From JAEMQF01 sp963850525 (GTDB taxonomy: Bacteria > Pseudomonadota > Gammaproteobacteria > Burkholderiales > Burkholderiaceae_C): a stretch of 64,000 nt of DNA. Numbering within the stretch: the first letter of the stretch is position 1; each line of letters begins with the position of its first letter. Under the pieces are notes generated by a model that saw only the letters and a list, made by a program, of their open reading frames with translations, was not told the origin of the DNA and ran no database searches. The stretch is taken from NCBI GenBank assembly GCA_963850525.1, contig CAWKLQ010000011.1, forward strand, positions 294,246-358,245, given 5' to 3'. Shown here piece after piece: positions 25,282 to 33,519 of this stretch. Both the position numbers and the translations under genes were made by a program.

Positions 25282-25916
25282 GCGGGACAAGCGCTGGGCG
25301 GCGCGGAGTCATCCGGTTCGCTGCCGTCTGTGTTCTCGCGAGCCCTGGTCTGTTGCTTCGCGAGGCTTGCGCCGGAGCCCAACTTCAGGAGCCGCTGGCC
25401 GATTCGATTCGCTCGGCGCTCGCGGCGGCTGTCGCGAGCAGCGCGCCCCCCAGGCCGTCCTTCGATTCGCTCGAGGAGCGCCTCAACTACTTGAGCTGGT
25501 TGGGCGAGATCAGCAACCGGCTGAAGCGCCGCAAGGCAGAGCATGTGGCGCGCGTCGAGTTTCTCGAGACCGTGTGGTACGAATCCAAGCGCGCCGGACT
25601 CGAGCCCGCACTCGTGTTGGCGATCGTGCAAGTCGAAAGCGCGTTCCGCAAGTACGCGATCAGCTCTGCAGGCGCACGTGGGTATATGCAGGTCATGCCG
25701 TTCTGGGCACGATCCATCGGCGACGGCGACGTCGGTCACCTGTTTCACATGCAGACGAATCTGCGCTTCGGCTGCGTGATCCTGCGCCACTACCTGGAGT
25801 TGGAGAAGGGCGACCTCTACATGGCGCTCGGCCGCTACAACGGCAGTCGAGGCAAGGCCGAGTATCCCGAGGCCGTGCTTCGCGCTCGAAAGACCTGGGA
25901 GTACGTGCGCCCTTGA
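25278..25916 (+). CDS. Lytic transglycosylase, SLT domain
   Basis: The protein has 212 residues, with a hydrophobic N-terminus that is a probable signal peptide (to about residue 34). The SLT domain shows the catalytic glutamate Glu120 in AIVQVESAFRKYAISSAGA and the following GYMQVMPFWAR. It also has LRFGCVILRHYLE and ALGRYNGS, all typical of soluble lytic transglycosylases. It cleaves peptidoglycan between MurNAc and GlcNAc in the periplasm. The ATG overlaps the proS stop by 4 bases. Confidence 0.9.
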   Translation: MSGTSAGRRGVIRFAAVCVLASPGLLLREACAGAQLQEPLADSIRSALAAAVASSAPPRPSFDSLEERLNYLSWLGEISNRLKRRKAEHVARVEFLETVWYESKRAGLEPALVLAIVQVESAFRKYAISSAGARGYMQVMPFWARSIGDGDVGHLFHMQTNLRFGCVILRHYLELEKGDLYMALGRYNGSRGKAEYPEAVLRARKTWEYVRP

Positions 25917-25947
25917 GTCGAACCCTGCGCCCTGCGTGTCGCGGCGG

Positions 25948-26541
25948 TTACAGGCCATCCCATTGCTTGGGCGTGGCCAGCGTCACACCCAGCAGTCCGA
26001 GCACGCGCTCCACCGTCTCGTCGACCATCTGTTCGATGCTCTGAGGAAGGTGATAGAACGCCGGCAGCGGAGGAAAGATCACGCCGCCCATTTCGGTCAC
26101 CGACGTCATGTTGCGCAGGTGCGCCAGATTGAGCGGCGTCTCGCGAACCATGAGCACCAACCGGCGCCGCTCTTTCAGCGTGACGTCGGCCGCGCGGGTC
26201 AGGAGGTTGTCGGACAAGCCCAGGGCGATCGCTGCCAAGGACTTCATGGAACAAGGTGCGACAACCATCGCCTGCGTGAGCAACGATCCGCTGGCAATTC
26301 TGGCGCCGACGTCCGCGGGGTTGTAGGACACGTCGGCCAGCGCCTCCAAATCCTTGCGCGCCAGTCCCAATTCATGGTGTGCGCTGATCAGGCCCGCCGC
26401 AGTCACGACGAGATGGGTCTCGTTGCCGGTTTCGCGCAAGCGCCGAAGCAGTTTGACCGCGTACAGGGCGCCCGTCGCGCCGGTCACGCCGACGACAACC
26501 CGAGGTTTCAGCCGATCGCCCGCGACGGCCGATGCGCCCAC
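25948..26541 (-). CDS. ubiX: Flavin prenyltransferase UbiX
   Basis: The protein has 197 residues. The flavin-binding start VVVGVTGATGALYAVKLLRR, the VAPCSMKSLAAIALGLSDNL block and ERRRLVLMVRETPLNLAHL are signatures of UbiX/Pad1. It makes the prenylated FMN needed by the decarboxylase UbiD in ubiquinone synthesis. The start is GTG 26541. It lies 13 bases downstream of the glutaredoxin gene. Confidence 0.95.
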   Translation of the reverse strand: MGASAVAGDRLKPRVVVGVTGATGALYAVKLLRRLRETGNETHLVVTAAGLISAHHELGLARKDLEALADVSYNPADVGARIASGSLLTQAMVVAPCSMKSLAAIALGLSDNLLTRAADVTLKERRRLVLMVRETPLNLAHLRNMTSVTEMGGVIFPPLPAFYHLPQSIEQMVDETVERVLGLLGVTLATPKQWDGL

Positions 26542-26554
26542 GGACGGCTGCAGC

Positions 26555-26866
26555 TCAAGCCCCCAGCAGCGGCTGCAGCTCGCCGGCCTGGTACATCTCG
26601 GTCAAGATGTCCGAGCCGCCGACGAACTCGCCGTTGACGTACAGCTGCGGAATGGTAGGCCAGTTGGCGTAACCCTTGATGCCCTGGCGAATCTCTTCGT
26701 CCTCGAGCACGTTGACCGTCTTCAAGTCGCTGACACCACAGGCGTTGAGGATTTGCACCGCGCGACCGGAGAATCCGCATTGGGGGAACTGCGCCGTGCC
26801 TTTCATGAAGAGCACCACGCGATGGCTCTTGACCAGGGTGTCTATGCGTTGTTGAACGTCGCTCAT
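26555..26866 (-). CDS. grxD: Monothiol glutaredoxin, Grx4/GrxD family
   Basis: The protein has 103 residues. The active site is CGFS (Cys30) within GTAQFPQCGFSGRAVQ. The glutathione-binding segment NWPTIPQLYVNGEFVGGSDI follows. Such glutaredoxins bind a 2Fe-2S cluster as dimers and deliver it to other proteins. ATG 26866 is used; a GTG three codons upstream also opens the frame. Confidence 0.96.
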   Translation of the reverse strand: MSDVQQRIDTLVKSHRVVLFMKGTAQFPQCGFSGRAVQILNACGVSDLKTVNVLEDEEIRQGIKGYANWPTIPQLYVNGEFVGGSDILTEMYQAGELQPLLGA

Positions 26867-26959
26867 GGGAATCACGTCGAAAGCTGGGGATCCCGACTTT
26901 ATACGGCAATCGTCCGGCTGTCGCAGATTGCCCCCCGCAATCCCCCTTCGGCGCTCGAT

Positions 26960-27586
26960 TCAAAACGCGTAAGAGACGCCCATCTGCAGCACCGGCGCCC
27001 AGCGCAAGTCGCGCATCACGTCGTCGAACGACTGAGTTCCACCGAACACGCGCCCAAGGCGCACCGCATTGCCCGGGTGCAAGGCCACGACCCCCAGGTC
27101 GGCGCTGACGCTCCACTTGCCGCGCTGCGACAACCCGGTATAGCCGACGCCAAAGTACGGCAGGGACGAAAAATCGGGCGTGACCTCGCCCAAGCCCGGT
27201 GCCGCGGCGAGCACGCGCCTCTCGACGGAAATCGTCGCGCCGCGGGCCAGCAAGGTTTGCGCGCCCGTCATCCCTTGCGTGCGCTGCCCGACGGTGAGAC
27301 CGCTGGTTGCGCGCAAGCCGCCCAGGCTGACCTGGTCAAAAAGGGCGTCGCCGAAGTAGTAGTCGCCCGACACGCTGAACGCCCCGACACGCAGGCCCGT
27401 GGGCTCCATCTCCTTGAGGTTGGCGCGCCATGCCGGAGCGGCGATTCCCAACGAAAGCCGCGCCTGCCAGCGCGCCCAGGTGAGGTTGCCCTGCGGGGCG
27501 ATCAGACCGTCGCCGCTCGTCGCAGCTGCCGTGCCCGCTGCGCCCAGGTTGGCGCAAAGCAGCGTGAGCTTGATCCAATTGCGCAT
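26960..27586 (-). CDS. Probable outer-membrane protein of unknown function
   Basis: The protein has 208 residues. A Sec signal peptide (MRNWIKLTLLCANLGAAG, to about residue 20) is followed by alternating polar and hydrophobic strands and a C-terminal Tyr-Ala-Phe, as in beta-barrel proteins inserted by the Bam complex. Segments such as GAFSVSGDYYFG and LPYFGVGYTGLS look like barrel strands. GGAGG lies 8 bases before ATG 27586, which decides this start over the open frame to 27700. The function is not recognised. Confidence 0.75.
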   Translation of the reverse strand: MRNWIKLTLLCANLGAAGTAAATSGDGLIAPQGNLTWARWQARLSLGIAAPAWRANLKEMEPTGLRVGAFSVSGDYYFGDALFDQVSLGGLRATSGLTVGQRTQGMTGAQTLLARGATISVERRVLAAAPGLGEVTPDFSSLPYFGVGYTGLSQRGKWSVSADLGVVALHPGNAVRLGRVFGGTQSFDDVMRDLRWAPVLQMGVSYAF

Positions 27587-27728
27587 GGCAGCCTCCGAGA
27601 GTGGGACGTTCGGGCGTGCGATCAGGCGGGACGCCGGCGCGACGCGGTGATCCATCACGCCGAAGAGCCCGATTGTGATCTTCAACCTGCTTTCGCACAC
27701 CCCCCAAGTGCAACAGATGCGACGTTTC

Positions 27729-28607
27729 TCACGGTCGGTGGGGTGACGATCCGGGTGGCTCGCCGCGGCTCAAGGGCGGACCCGGCCAACAGCCGCCGGT
27801 GCACCTGGGCTGCCCCGCCAGGTCGCGGCGCGTCTGCACTTCGGTGAATCCGCGGCGCTGCATCAGCTCTCTGACTTGCTCGGCCTGATCGAAGCCGTGC
27901 TCGACAAGCAGCCAGGCCGCTGCGTGCAGGTGTTCGGGGGCGTTCTGGACCACCGATTGCAACGCTTCCAGGCCCGTCGCACCCGGCGTCAATGCCTGCT
28001 GCGGCTCGAACGTGAGCGCGGCCAGGTGGGGGTCGGAACTCGAAACGTAAGGAGGGTTGCAGAGTACCAGGTGAAAGGTCTGACGCGCAACTGCAGCCCA
28101 CCAGGAGCCCACCTGAAAATCGACATCGAGCGCCAGGCGCTGCGCGTTGTGTTGCGCCAGGCTCAATGCGTTCGCATCGACATCCGAAGCCACCAGCTGC
28201 GCCTCAGGGTGAGCAGCCTTGACGGCCAAGGCGATCGCGCCGCTGCCGGTGCCCAGGTCGAGCACCTGCGCCCGGGCGATGTGGACCAATGGCTCGCGCA
28301 GAATCTCCACCGCCCATTGCACAAGATGCTCGGTCTCGGGCCGAGGTATCAGCACGGCCGGGCCGACGTGGAGCAGCAAGCCGCAAAACTCTTTCTCGCC
28401 CGTCAGGTAAGCCAGCGGCTCACCGCGTGCGCGGCGCCCAACCAGAGCGGCGAAGTCGCCTTGGGGCCCCGGATCGAGCTGCGCATCGTCAAAAGCGAGC
28501 AGCCAGGCGCGCGTCTGCTGCACGCACTTCGCCAGCAGCACCTGCGCGTCAAGGGCGTCCAGCCCGCTCGCCCTGGCCGATGCCAGCGCCTGAGCCACCG
28601 TACTCAT
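27729..28607 (-). CDS. prmC: Peptide chain release factor N5-glutamine methyltransferase PrmC
   Basis: The protein has 292 residues. Motif I is VLDLGTGSGAIALAVK (115-130) and the glutamine-binding NPPY lies at 184-187. LIPRPETEHLV (87-97) is the PrmC signature. It methylates the GGQ glutamine of release factors. It lies directly downstream of prfA, the classical pair. The last 25 residues or so (GGCWPGPPLSRGEPPGSS) form an atypical proline/glycine-rich tail. ATG 28607 is chosen; the frame upstream overlaps prfA. Confidence 0.95.
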   Translation of the reverse strand: MSTVAQALASARASGLDALDAQVLLAKCVQQTRAWLLAFDDAQLDPGPQGDFAALVGRRARGEPLAYLTGEKEFCGLLLHVGPAVLIPRPETEHLVQWAVEILREPLVHIARAQVLDLGTGSGAIALAVKAAHPEAQLVASDVDANALSLAQHNAQRLALDVDFQVGSWWAAVARQTFHLVLCNPPYVSSSDPHLAALTFEPQQALTPGATGLEALQSVVQNAPEHLHAAAWLLVEHGFDQAEQVRELMQRRGFTEVQTRRDLAGQPRCTGGCWPGPPLSRGEPPGSSPHRP

Positions 28608-28674
28608 CAGCGCTGCGCCACTTTGCCGGTTCCCCGCGGGGTAAGGGCGCCGCATCGCAGCGTTCTGGGGACGC

Positions 28675-29763
28675 TCATGGTGCAGTCGCCGTTTCCCAGG
28701 CCGCCAATTGTTCGGCGGCGCGCGCCGCCTGCAAGGCGGAGATGACGTCGTCAAGGTCGCCGTCGAGGATCGCCTGCAGGCGATACAGGGTCAAGTTGAT
28801 GCGGTGATCGGTGAGCCGGCCCTGCGCAAAGTTGTAGGTTCTGATCCGATCGCTGCGGTCGCCGCTGCCGATCAGCCCCTTGCGCGTTGCGGCCTCTTTG
28901 GCGGCGCGTTCAGTGCTTTCCTTGTCGCGCAAACGCGCCACGAGCACGGCCATGGCCTTGGCCTTGTTGCGGTGCTGCGAGCGATCGTCCTGGCATTCGG
29001 CCACCAGCCCGGTGGGCAGGTGCGTGATCCGGATCGCGCTGTCGGTCTTGTTCACGTGCTGGCCGCCCGCGCCGCTGGCGCGAAACGTATCGATGCGCAA
29101 TTCCGCCGGATTGAGCTGGACCTCGTCGGCAGCGTCAGGCTCGGGCAGCACCGCCACCGTGCACGCGCTGGTGTGGGTGCGGCCTTGAGTTTCCGTCGCC
29201 GGAACGCGCTGCACGCGGTGCCCGCCCGACTCGAGGCGCAGCTTGCCGTAGACGCCGTCGCCCTCGACGCGAAACACGAGCTCCTTGTAACCGCCCAGAT
29301 CACTCGCCGACTCCGACATGATCTCGGTGCGCCAGCCCTGCCGCTCGCAGTGACGCAAGTACATGCGCGCCAGATCGGCGGCAAACAGCGCCGACTCGTC
29401 GCCTCCGGTCCCCGCGCGGATTTCAACGAAGGCGTTGCGCGCGTCGTCCGGGTCGTGGGGCAGCAGCGCGAGCTGCAACTCAAGCTGCAAGCGCTCGATG
29501 TCCTGGCTCGCGCTCTGCACCTCTTCCTGCGCCAGCTGGGCCATGTCGGGGTCGGCCAACATCGCCTTGGCCGACTCCAGATCGTGCTCGCGCGCCTCAA
29601 ATCGCGCGTAAAGCGCAGTCAACGTCGCCGCCTCGGCGTGTTCTTTGCTCACCTCGCGGTAGCGCGACATGTCGCCAGCCACTGCCGGGTCGGCAAGCGT
29701 TGCTTCGAGCTCGTTCAGGCGCAGCGCAAGGCGTTCGAACTGCTGGCGGAGTGAGTCTTTCAT
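28675..29763 (-). CDS. prfA: Peptide chain release factor 1
   Basis: The protein has 362 residues. The stop-codon recognition tripeptide PAT lies at about 187-189 (VQRVPATETQGR), which makes it RF1 rather than RF2. The hydrolysis motif GGQ follows at about 234-236 (GAGGQHVNKTDSAIRI). It reads UAA and UAG. The order hemA-prfA-prmC on one strand is widespread. Confidence 0.98.
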   Translation of the reverse strand: MKDSLRQQFERLALRLNELEATLADPAVAGDMSRYREVSKEHAEAATLTALYARFEAREHDLESAKAMLADPDMAQLAQEEVQSASQDIERLQLELQLALLPHDPDDARNAFVEIRAGTGGDESALFAADLARMYLRHCERQGWRTEIMSESASDLGGYKELVFRVEGDGVYGKLRLESGGHRVQRVPATETQGRTHTSACTVAVLPEPDAADEVQLNPAELRIDTFRASGAGGQHVNKTDSAIRITHLPTGLVAECQDDRSQHRNKAKAMAVLVARLRDKESTERAAKEAATRKGLIGSGDRSDRIRTYNFAQGRLTDHRINLTLYRLQAILDGDLDDVISALQAARAAEQLAAWETATAP

Positions 29764-29852
29764 GCGCTTTCCAGGAAGGTTGGCAGCGTCGCTGGCCGCG
29801 GGTGCGGCACGCCGCTGGGCGAGCCCATACCCAGAGACCTAGGTCGGGACGG

Positions 29853-31136
29853 TCAGTTCGAGCTGTCGACGGGATCGCGCGGAAAGCGCCGCAGGAACAG
29901 GCGCGACACCGTCTGCGCCAATTGCTCGCGCTGGTCGGCGGGGGCCGCGTGCAACTCGGCGAGCGCGCCGTGCAACATCTTTTGGCTGAGCCCTCGCGAC
30001 AACGATTCGAGCACGGCCTCGACGTTGTCGCCCTTGGCCAGGAGTTTGCGAGCCCGCGCAACTTCGACGCCACGCCACTCGTCGACCTGGGTGTGCAGCG
30101 CCTGAATGAGCGGGACCGTGGCGCGCTGTTCGAGCCAATGCGCAAAACTTTGCACACCGCTCTCGACGATCGCTTCGGCCTGCGCAACCGCCGCCTGGCG
30201 CCTCTCCCCCGCGGTGCGCACCAGCGCAGCCAAGTCGTCGACGGTGTACAGGTAAATGTCCGACAGCCCGGCAATTTCGGGTTCGATGTCGCGCGGTACC
30301 GCCAAGTCGACCATGAAGATCGGTCGATGCCTGCGCGCTTTCAGTGCGCGTTCCACGGCGCCAAGGCCGATGATGGGGACGGAACTGGCCGTGCATGAAA
30401 TCACGATGTCAAACTCGCCCAGGCGGGCCGGAAGGTCGGCAAGGCGCATCGCCTGCGCGCCCAGGCGTGCGGCAAGCCGGGCGCCACGCTCCAGGGTTCG
30501 GTTCGCCACGGTCATGGACCGCGGTTCTCGGGCAGCGAAGTGGGTTGCCACCAACTCGATCATCTCGCCCGCGCCGACAAACAAGACCTTCGCCTGGCCC
30601 AAGTCCTCGAACAGCTGACCCGCAAGGCGCACCGCCGCCGCGGCCATGCTGATCGAGTGTTCGCCGATCTCGGTCGACGTTCGGACCTCCTTCGCCACCG
30701 CAAAAGAGCGCTGGAACATCTGATTCAAGGTCTGGCCCAGCGTGCCGGCGGCTTCGGCCTCGCGCACGGCGTGTTTCATCTGGCCGAGGATCTGCGGCTC
30801 ACCAAGCACCATCGAATCGAGCCCGCTGGCGACGCGAAACGCGTGGCGTGCGGCAGCCCGGCCCTCGTGGAAATAGGCGTGATCGCGAAACGTATTGCCG
30901 GTCACACCTCCCATCTGCGCCAGCCAGTCGACGGCGGGCGAGATCGCGCCCGGCTGCGCCCCGATGTACAACTCGCAGCGGTTGCACGTGGAGACGATTG
31001 CGACCTCGCTGACGAGGCCCACGCGCTCGCGAAATTCGCGCAAGGCCGGCGCCAGGCGCTCAGGCCCGAAGGTGAAGCGCCCACGCATGTCCAGCGGCGC
31101 GGTCGCGTGGTTCAGGCCGAGGGCGATCACACTCAT
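29853..31136 (-). CDS. hemA: Glutamyl-tRNA reductase
   Basis: The protein has 427 residues. The nucleophile is Cys51 in VSTCNRCELY, preceded by the start MSVIALGLNHATAPLD. The NADPH site (VLFVGAGEMIEL, near 185) and the C-terminal dimerisation region follow. It makes glutamate-1-semialdehyde, the first committed step of heme synthesis. ATG 31136 fits the family; a GTG seven codons upstream also opens the frame. TATAAT lies only 6 bases before this ATG, so the mRNA may be leaderless. The gap to prfA (29764-29852) holds nothing I recognise except the palindrome GACCTAGGTC at 29836. Confidence 0.97.
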   Translation of the reverse strand: MSVIALGLNHATAPLDMRGRFTFGPERLAPALREFRERVGLVSEVAIVSTCNRCELYIGAQPGAISPAVDWLAQMGGVTGNTFRDHAYFHEGRAAARHAFRVASGLDSMVLGEPQILGQMKHAVREAEAAGTLGQTLNQMFQRSFAVAKEVRTSTEIGEHSISMAAAAVRLAGQLFEDLGQAKVLFVGAGEMIELVATHFAAREPRSMTVANRTLERGARLAARLGAQAMRLADLPARLGEFDIVISCTASSVPIIGLGAVERALKARRHRPIFMVDLAVPRDIEPEIAGLSDIYLYTVDDLAALVRTAGERRQAAVAQAEAIVESGVQSFAHWLEQRATVPLIQALHTQVDEWRGVEVARARKLLAKGDNVEAVLESLSRGLSQKMLHGALAELHAAPADQREQLAQTVSRLFLRRFPRDPVDSSN

Positions 31137-31142
31137 GGGTAA

Positions 31143-31148
31143 ATTATA
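31143..31148 (-). promoter_or_regulatory. Candidate -10 element of hemA
   Basis: TATAAT on the minus strand ends 6 bases before the hemA ATG, so transcription would begin at or next to the start codon. There is no good -35 hexamer 17 bases upstream. An activator bound farther upstream may compensate. Confidence 0.45.
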
Positions 31149-31202
31149 AAATTCCACGCCCAGACGCGGGCTCGCCAGTTGCGCGAAGTGGTGACAACAA
31201 AA

Positions 31203-31216
31203 TTGACAAACATCAA
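31203..31216. promoter_or_regulatory. FNR/Anr-type binding site
   Basis: TTGACAAACATCAA matches the FNR/Anr consensus TTGAT-N4-ATCAA with one difference (C for T at position 5). It lies in the 125-base divergent gap between hemA and a small membrane gene. Its centre is about 52 bases before the GTG at 31262 and about 73 bases before the hemA ATG. Either gene could be controlled by oxygen. The distance to 31262 suits activation if transcription starts near 31251. Confidence 0.6.
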
Positions 31217-31261
31217 TTTCCCGACTCTTTCAGGGCCTTCCTGTTTCACCGAGGCCATAGC

Positions 31262-31537
31262 GTGACGTTTTCGAATGGCCTGTGGCATGTGCTGGGTTTC
31301 GTCTTGCCGGCGTTGACGGTCGCAATCCTGACTGCATTGTTGGCGAAGTGGTGGTGGCCAGCCGAGCTTCGCGGTGTCGGGCGCTTGCGCCTGGGCGCCG
31401 TTTGCACGACGAGTTCGGTGCTGGGGAACGCCCTGTGTATCGCCTGGCTAGGGCAGGACGGCAGGATGCTGGCCTACGTCGCGGTCGTGCTGTGCTGCGC
31501 CCTGAGCACCTGGTGGTTCGCTCGCGCCTCGGGCTGA
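31262..31537 (+). CDS. Small membrane protein of unknown function
   Basis: The protein has 91 residues and about three hydrophobic segments: roughly 8-27, 42-60 and 68-86, the last two separated by a short loop with an Asp-Gly-Arg. It starts with GTG 31262. The family is not recognised. The FNR/Anr-like site upstream suggests expression at low oxygen, which is inference. Its last 90 bases overlap the 3' end of miaB on the opposite strand. Confidence 0.65.
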   Translation: MTFSNGLWHVLGFVLPALTVAILTALLAKWWWPAELRGVGRLRLGAVCTTSSVLGNALCIAWLGQDGRMLAYVAVVLCCALSTWWFARASG

Positions 31538-32884
31538 ATCAAGCGCCGGCGGGTCGCTGCAGAGTTGCCCGCGCAATGAATGAGACCGGGCCTCGGTGAT
31601 CGCCACGTCGACCCACTCGCCCACCCAATTCGCCGGGCCCTTGAAGTTGACGGTGCGATTGCATGCGGTGCGCCCCGCCAGTTCCGCATGATCTTTGCGC
31701 GAGTGCCGCTCGACCAGGAGCCTTTGCACCGTACCGACTCGGGAGGCGCTGATGATGCCGGCTTGGGCGTCGACAAGCCGTTGCAAGCGTGCCAGTCGCT
31801 CGAGTTTGACGGCTTGCGGCGTCTCGTCTGCCAATGCCGCCGCCGGCGTGCCCGGGCGCGGACTGAAGACAAAGCTGAAACTCCCGTCGAAGCCGACATC
31901 TTCGATCAGTTTCAGCGTCATCGCGAAGTCTTGCTCGGTCTCGCCCGGAAAGCCGACGATGAAATCGCTGGAGATCGAAATGCCGGGCCGCACCGCACGC
32001 AGCCTGCGCACGATGTTCTTGAATTGCAGCGTCGTGTAGCCGCGCTTCATCGCCATCAGGATGCGATCGCTGCCGTGCTGCACCGGCAGGTGCACATGGC
32101 TCGCGAGCTGGGGAACTCTGGCGTAGACGTCGATCAGGCGTTGCGTGAACTCATTCGGATGGCTGGTCGTATAGCGAATTCGCCCGATTCCGGGCACGTC
32201 GGCAATGTGCTCGATGAGCAGCGCCAGATCTGCCGCTTCGCCCATCTCGGCCAGGGCGCCGCGGTACGCGTTGACGTTCTGGCCGAGCAGCGTCACCTCC
32301 TTGACGCCTTGTTCCGCCAGGTGGCCGATTTCGGCAAGGATGTGATCAAAGGGCCGCGACACTTCTTCGCCCCGCGTGTAGGGAACGACGCAGTAGCTGC
32401 AGTACTTCGAGCAGCCCTCCATGATCGACACGAAAGCACTCGCCCCGGTCACTTGCGCCGGAGGCAGGTGATCGAACTTCTCGATTTCGGGGAAGCTGAT
32501 GTCGACCTGGGGCCGACCCTGTGCCTCGCGCTGCACCAGCATCTGCGGCAAGCGATGCAGGGTTTGCGGGCCGAACACGACGTCGACATAGGGCGCGCGA
32601 GCCACGATGGCGGCACCTTCCTGACTCGCCACACAACCGCCCACGCCGATCATCACGCCCTTGGACTTCAAGTGCTTGATGCGACCCAGATCGCTGAAGA
32701 CTTTTTCTTGCGCCTTTTCGCGCACCGAACACGTGTTGAACAGAATCAGGTCGGCGTCTTCGGCGTTTTCGGTGGGCTCATAGCCTTGGGCCGCACGCAG
32801 CACATCGACCATCTTGGCCGAGTCGTACTCGTTCATCTGACAACCAAAGGTCTTGATGAAGACCTTTTTCGCCCCGCCGATCAT
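31448..32884 (-). CDS. miaB: tRNA-2-methylthio-N6-dimethylallyladenosine synthase MiaB
   Basis: The protein has 478 residues. The auxiliary 4Fe-4S cluster cysteines are Cys15, Cys52 and Cys84. The radical-SAM triad is Cys158, Cys162 and Cys165 (GCSKYCSYCVVPYTRG). A TRAM domain ends the protein. It adds the 2-methylthio group to i6A37 of tRNAs. ATG 32884 is used; the longer open frame overlaps the neighbouring gene. After the usual end (TEARSHSLRGQL) about 36 extra residues are read, antisense to the small membrane gene, so the true C-terminus is longer than normal. Confidence 0.95.
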   Translation of the reverse strand: MIGGAKKVFIKTFGCQMNEYDSAKMVDVLRAAQGYEPTENAEDADLILFNTCSVREKAQEKVFSDLGRIKHLKSKGVMIGVGGCVASQEGAAIVARAPYVDVVFGPQTLHRLPQMLVQREAQGRPQVDISFPEIEKFDHLPPAQVTGASAFVSIMEGCSKYCSYCVVPYTRGEEVSRPFDHILAEIGHLAEQGVKEVTLLGQNVNAYRGALAEMGEAADLALLIEHIADVPGIGRIRYTTSHPNEFTQRLIDVYARVPQLASHVHLPVQHGSDRILMAMKRGYTTLQFKNIVRRLRAVRPGISISSDFIVGFPGETEQDFAMTLKLIEDVGFDGSFSFVFSPRPGTPAAALADETPQAVKLERLARLQRLVDAQAGIISASRVGTVQRLLVERHSRKDHAELAGRTACNRTVNFKGPANWVGEWVDVAITEARSHSLRGQLCSDPPALDSARGASEPPGAQGAAQHDRDVGQHPAVLP

Positions 32885-33261
32885 GGTCTCGTCCAACGCT
32901 GCGCGATCACGTCGAAGCTCCACGCCTGCGCCTCGCTCGGTGTGCTCGGCCAGGGCTGAACAGCCAACTCTTCGGGGCGAAGAATCCACAGATCGCGCAA
33001 CTGACCGAGCGGATCGATCGTGTAGTGCACGACACCCGAACTGCCGGCGAGCGAAGCCGACAACACGATCATGTTGTTGGTGCCGCGAATCCGCGCGCCC
33101 GGCGCGAGCTGCCTGGCTTGCCCATTGAGGGTCAACTGCGGCGGCTGGCCGAACTCGACCAGGCCCCGCAGTGCGGTCTGCGGAAATTGACGCTGGACTT
33201 GCGCGGCACTCGGAGAGGCCAACGCAATCGCCATCAGGACAGCGAACAATAGGCGGTGCAT
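32881..33261 (-). CDS. Exported protein of unknown function
   Basis: The protein has 126 residues. A signal peptide is clear (MHRLLFAVLMAIALASPSAA, about 1-21). The mature part is small and beta-rich, with FPQTALRGLVEFGQPPQLTL followed by LNGQARQLAPGARIRGTNN. It ends in a segment with several tryptophans. ATG 33261 is chosen for the signal peptide. It overlaps the miaB start by 4 bases, so the two are coupled, and it probably acts in the periplasm. I do not know its role. Confidence 0.8.
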   Translation of the reverse strand: MHRLLFAVLMAIALASPSAAQVQRQFPQTALRGLVEFGQPPQLTLNGQARQLAPGARIRGTNNMIVLSASLAGSSGVVHYTIDPLGQLRDLWILRPEELAVQPWPSTPSEAQAWSFDVIAQRWTRP

Positions 33262-33323
33262 GGTGCTCAATGGGGCAACCTCCGTGGTGCGCACTGCGGT
33301 ATTCGCGCGGCCCGGCGGGCTCA

Positions 33324-33400
<77 letters not shown>

Positions 33401-33519
33401 TGAACGCGGGAGTATAACGGCGCGTCCCCTCGACACGACCCGTGCTGCGCTCGGTCCCGACCGGACGCCAGCGACAGGCCATGGCGCGCCCGGCGCCTTT
33501 TCGACAACCCGACAAACGC

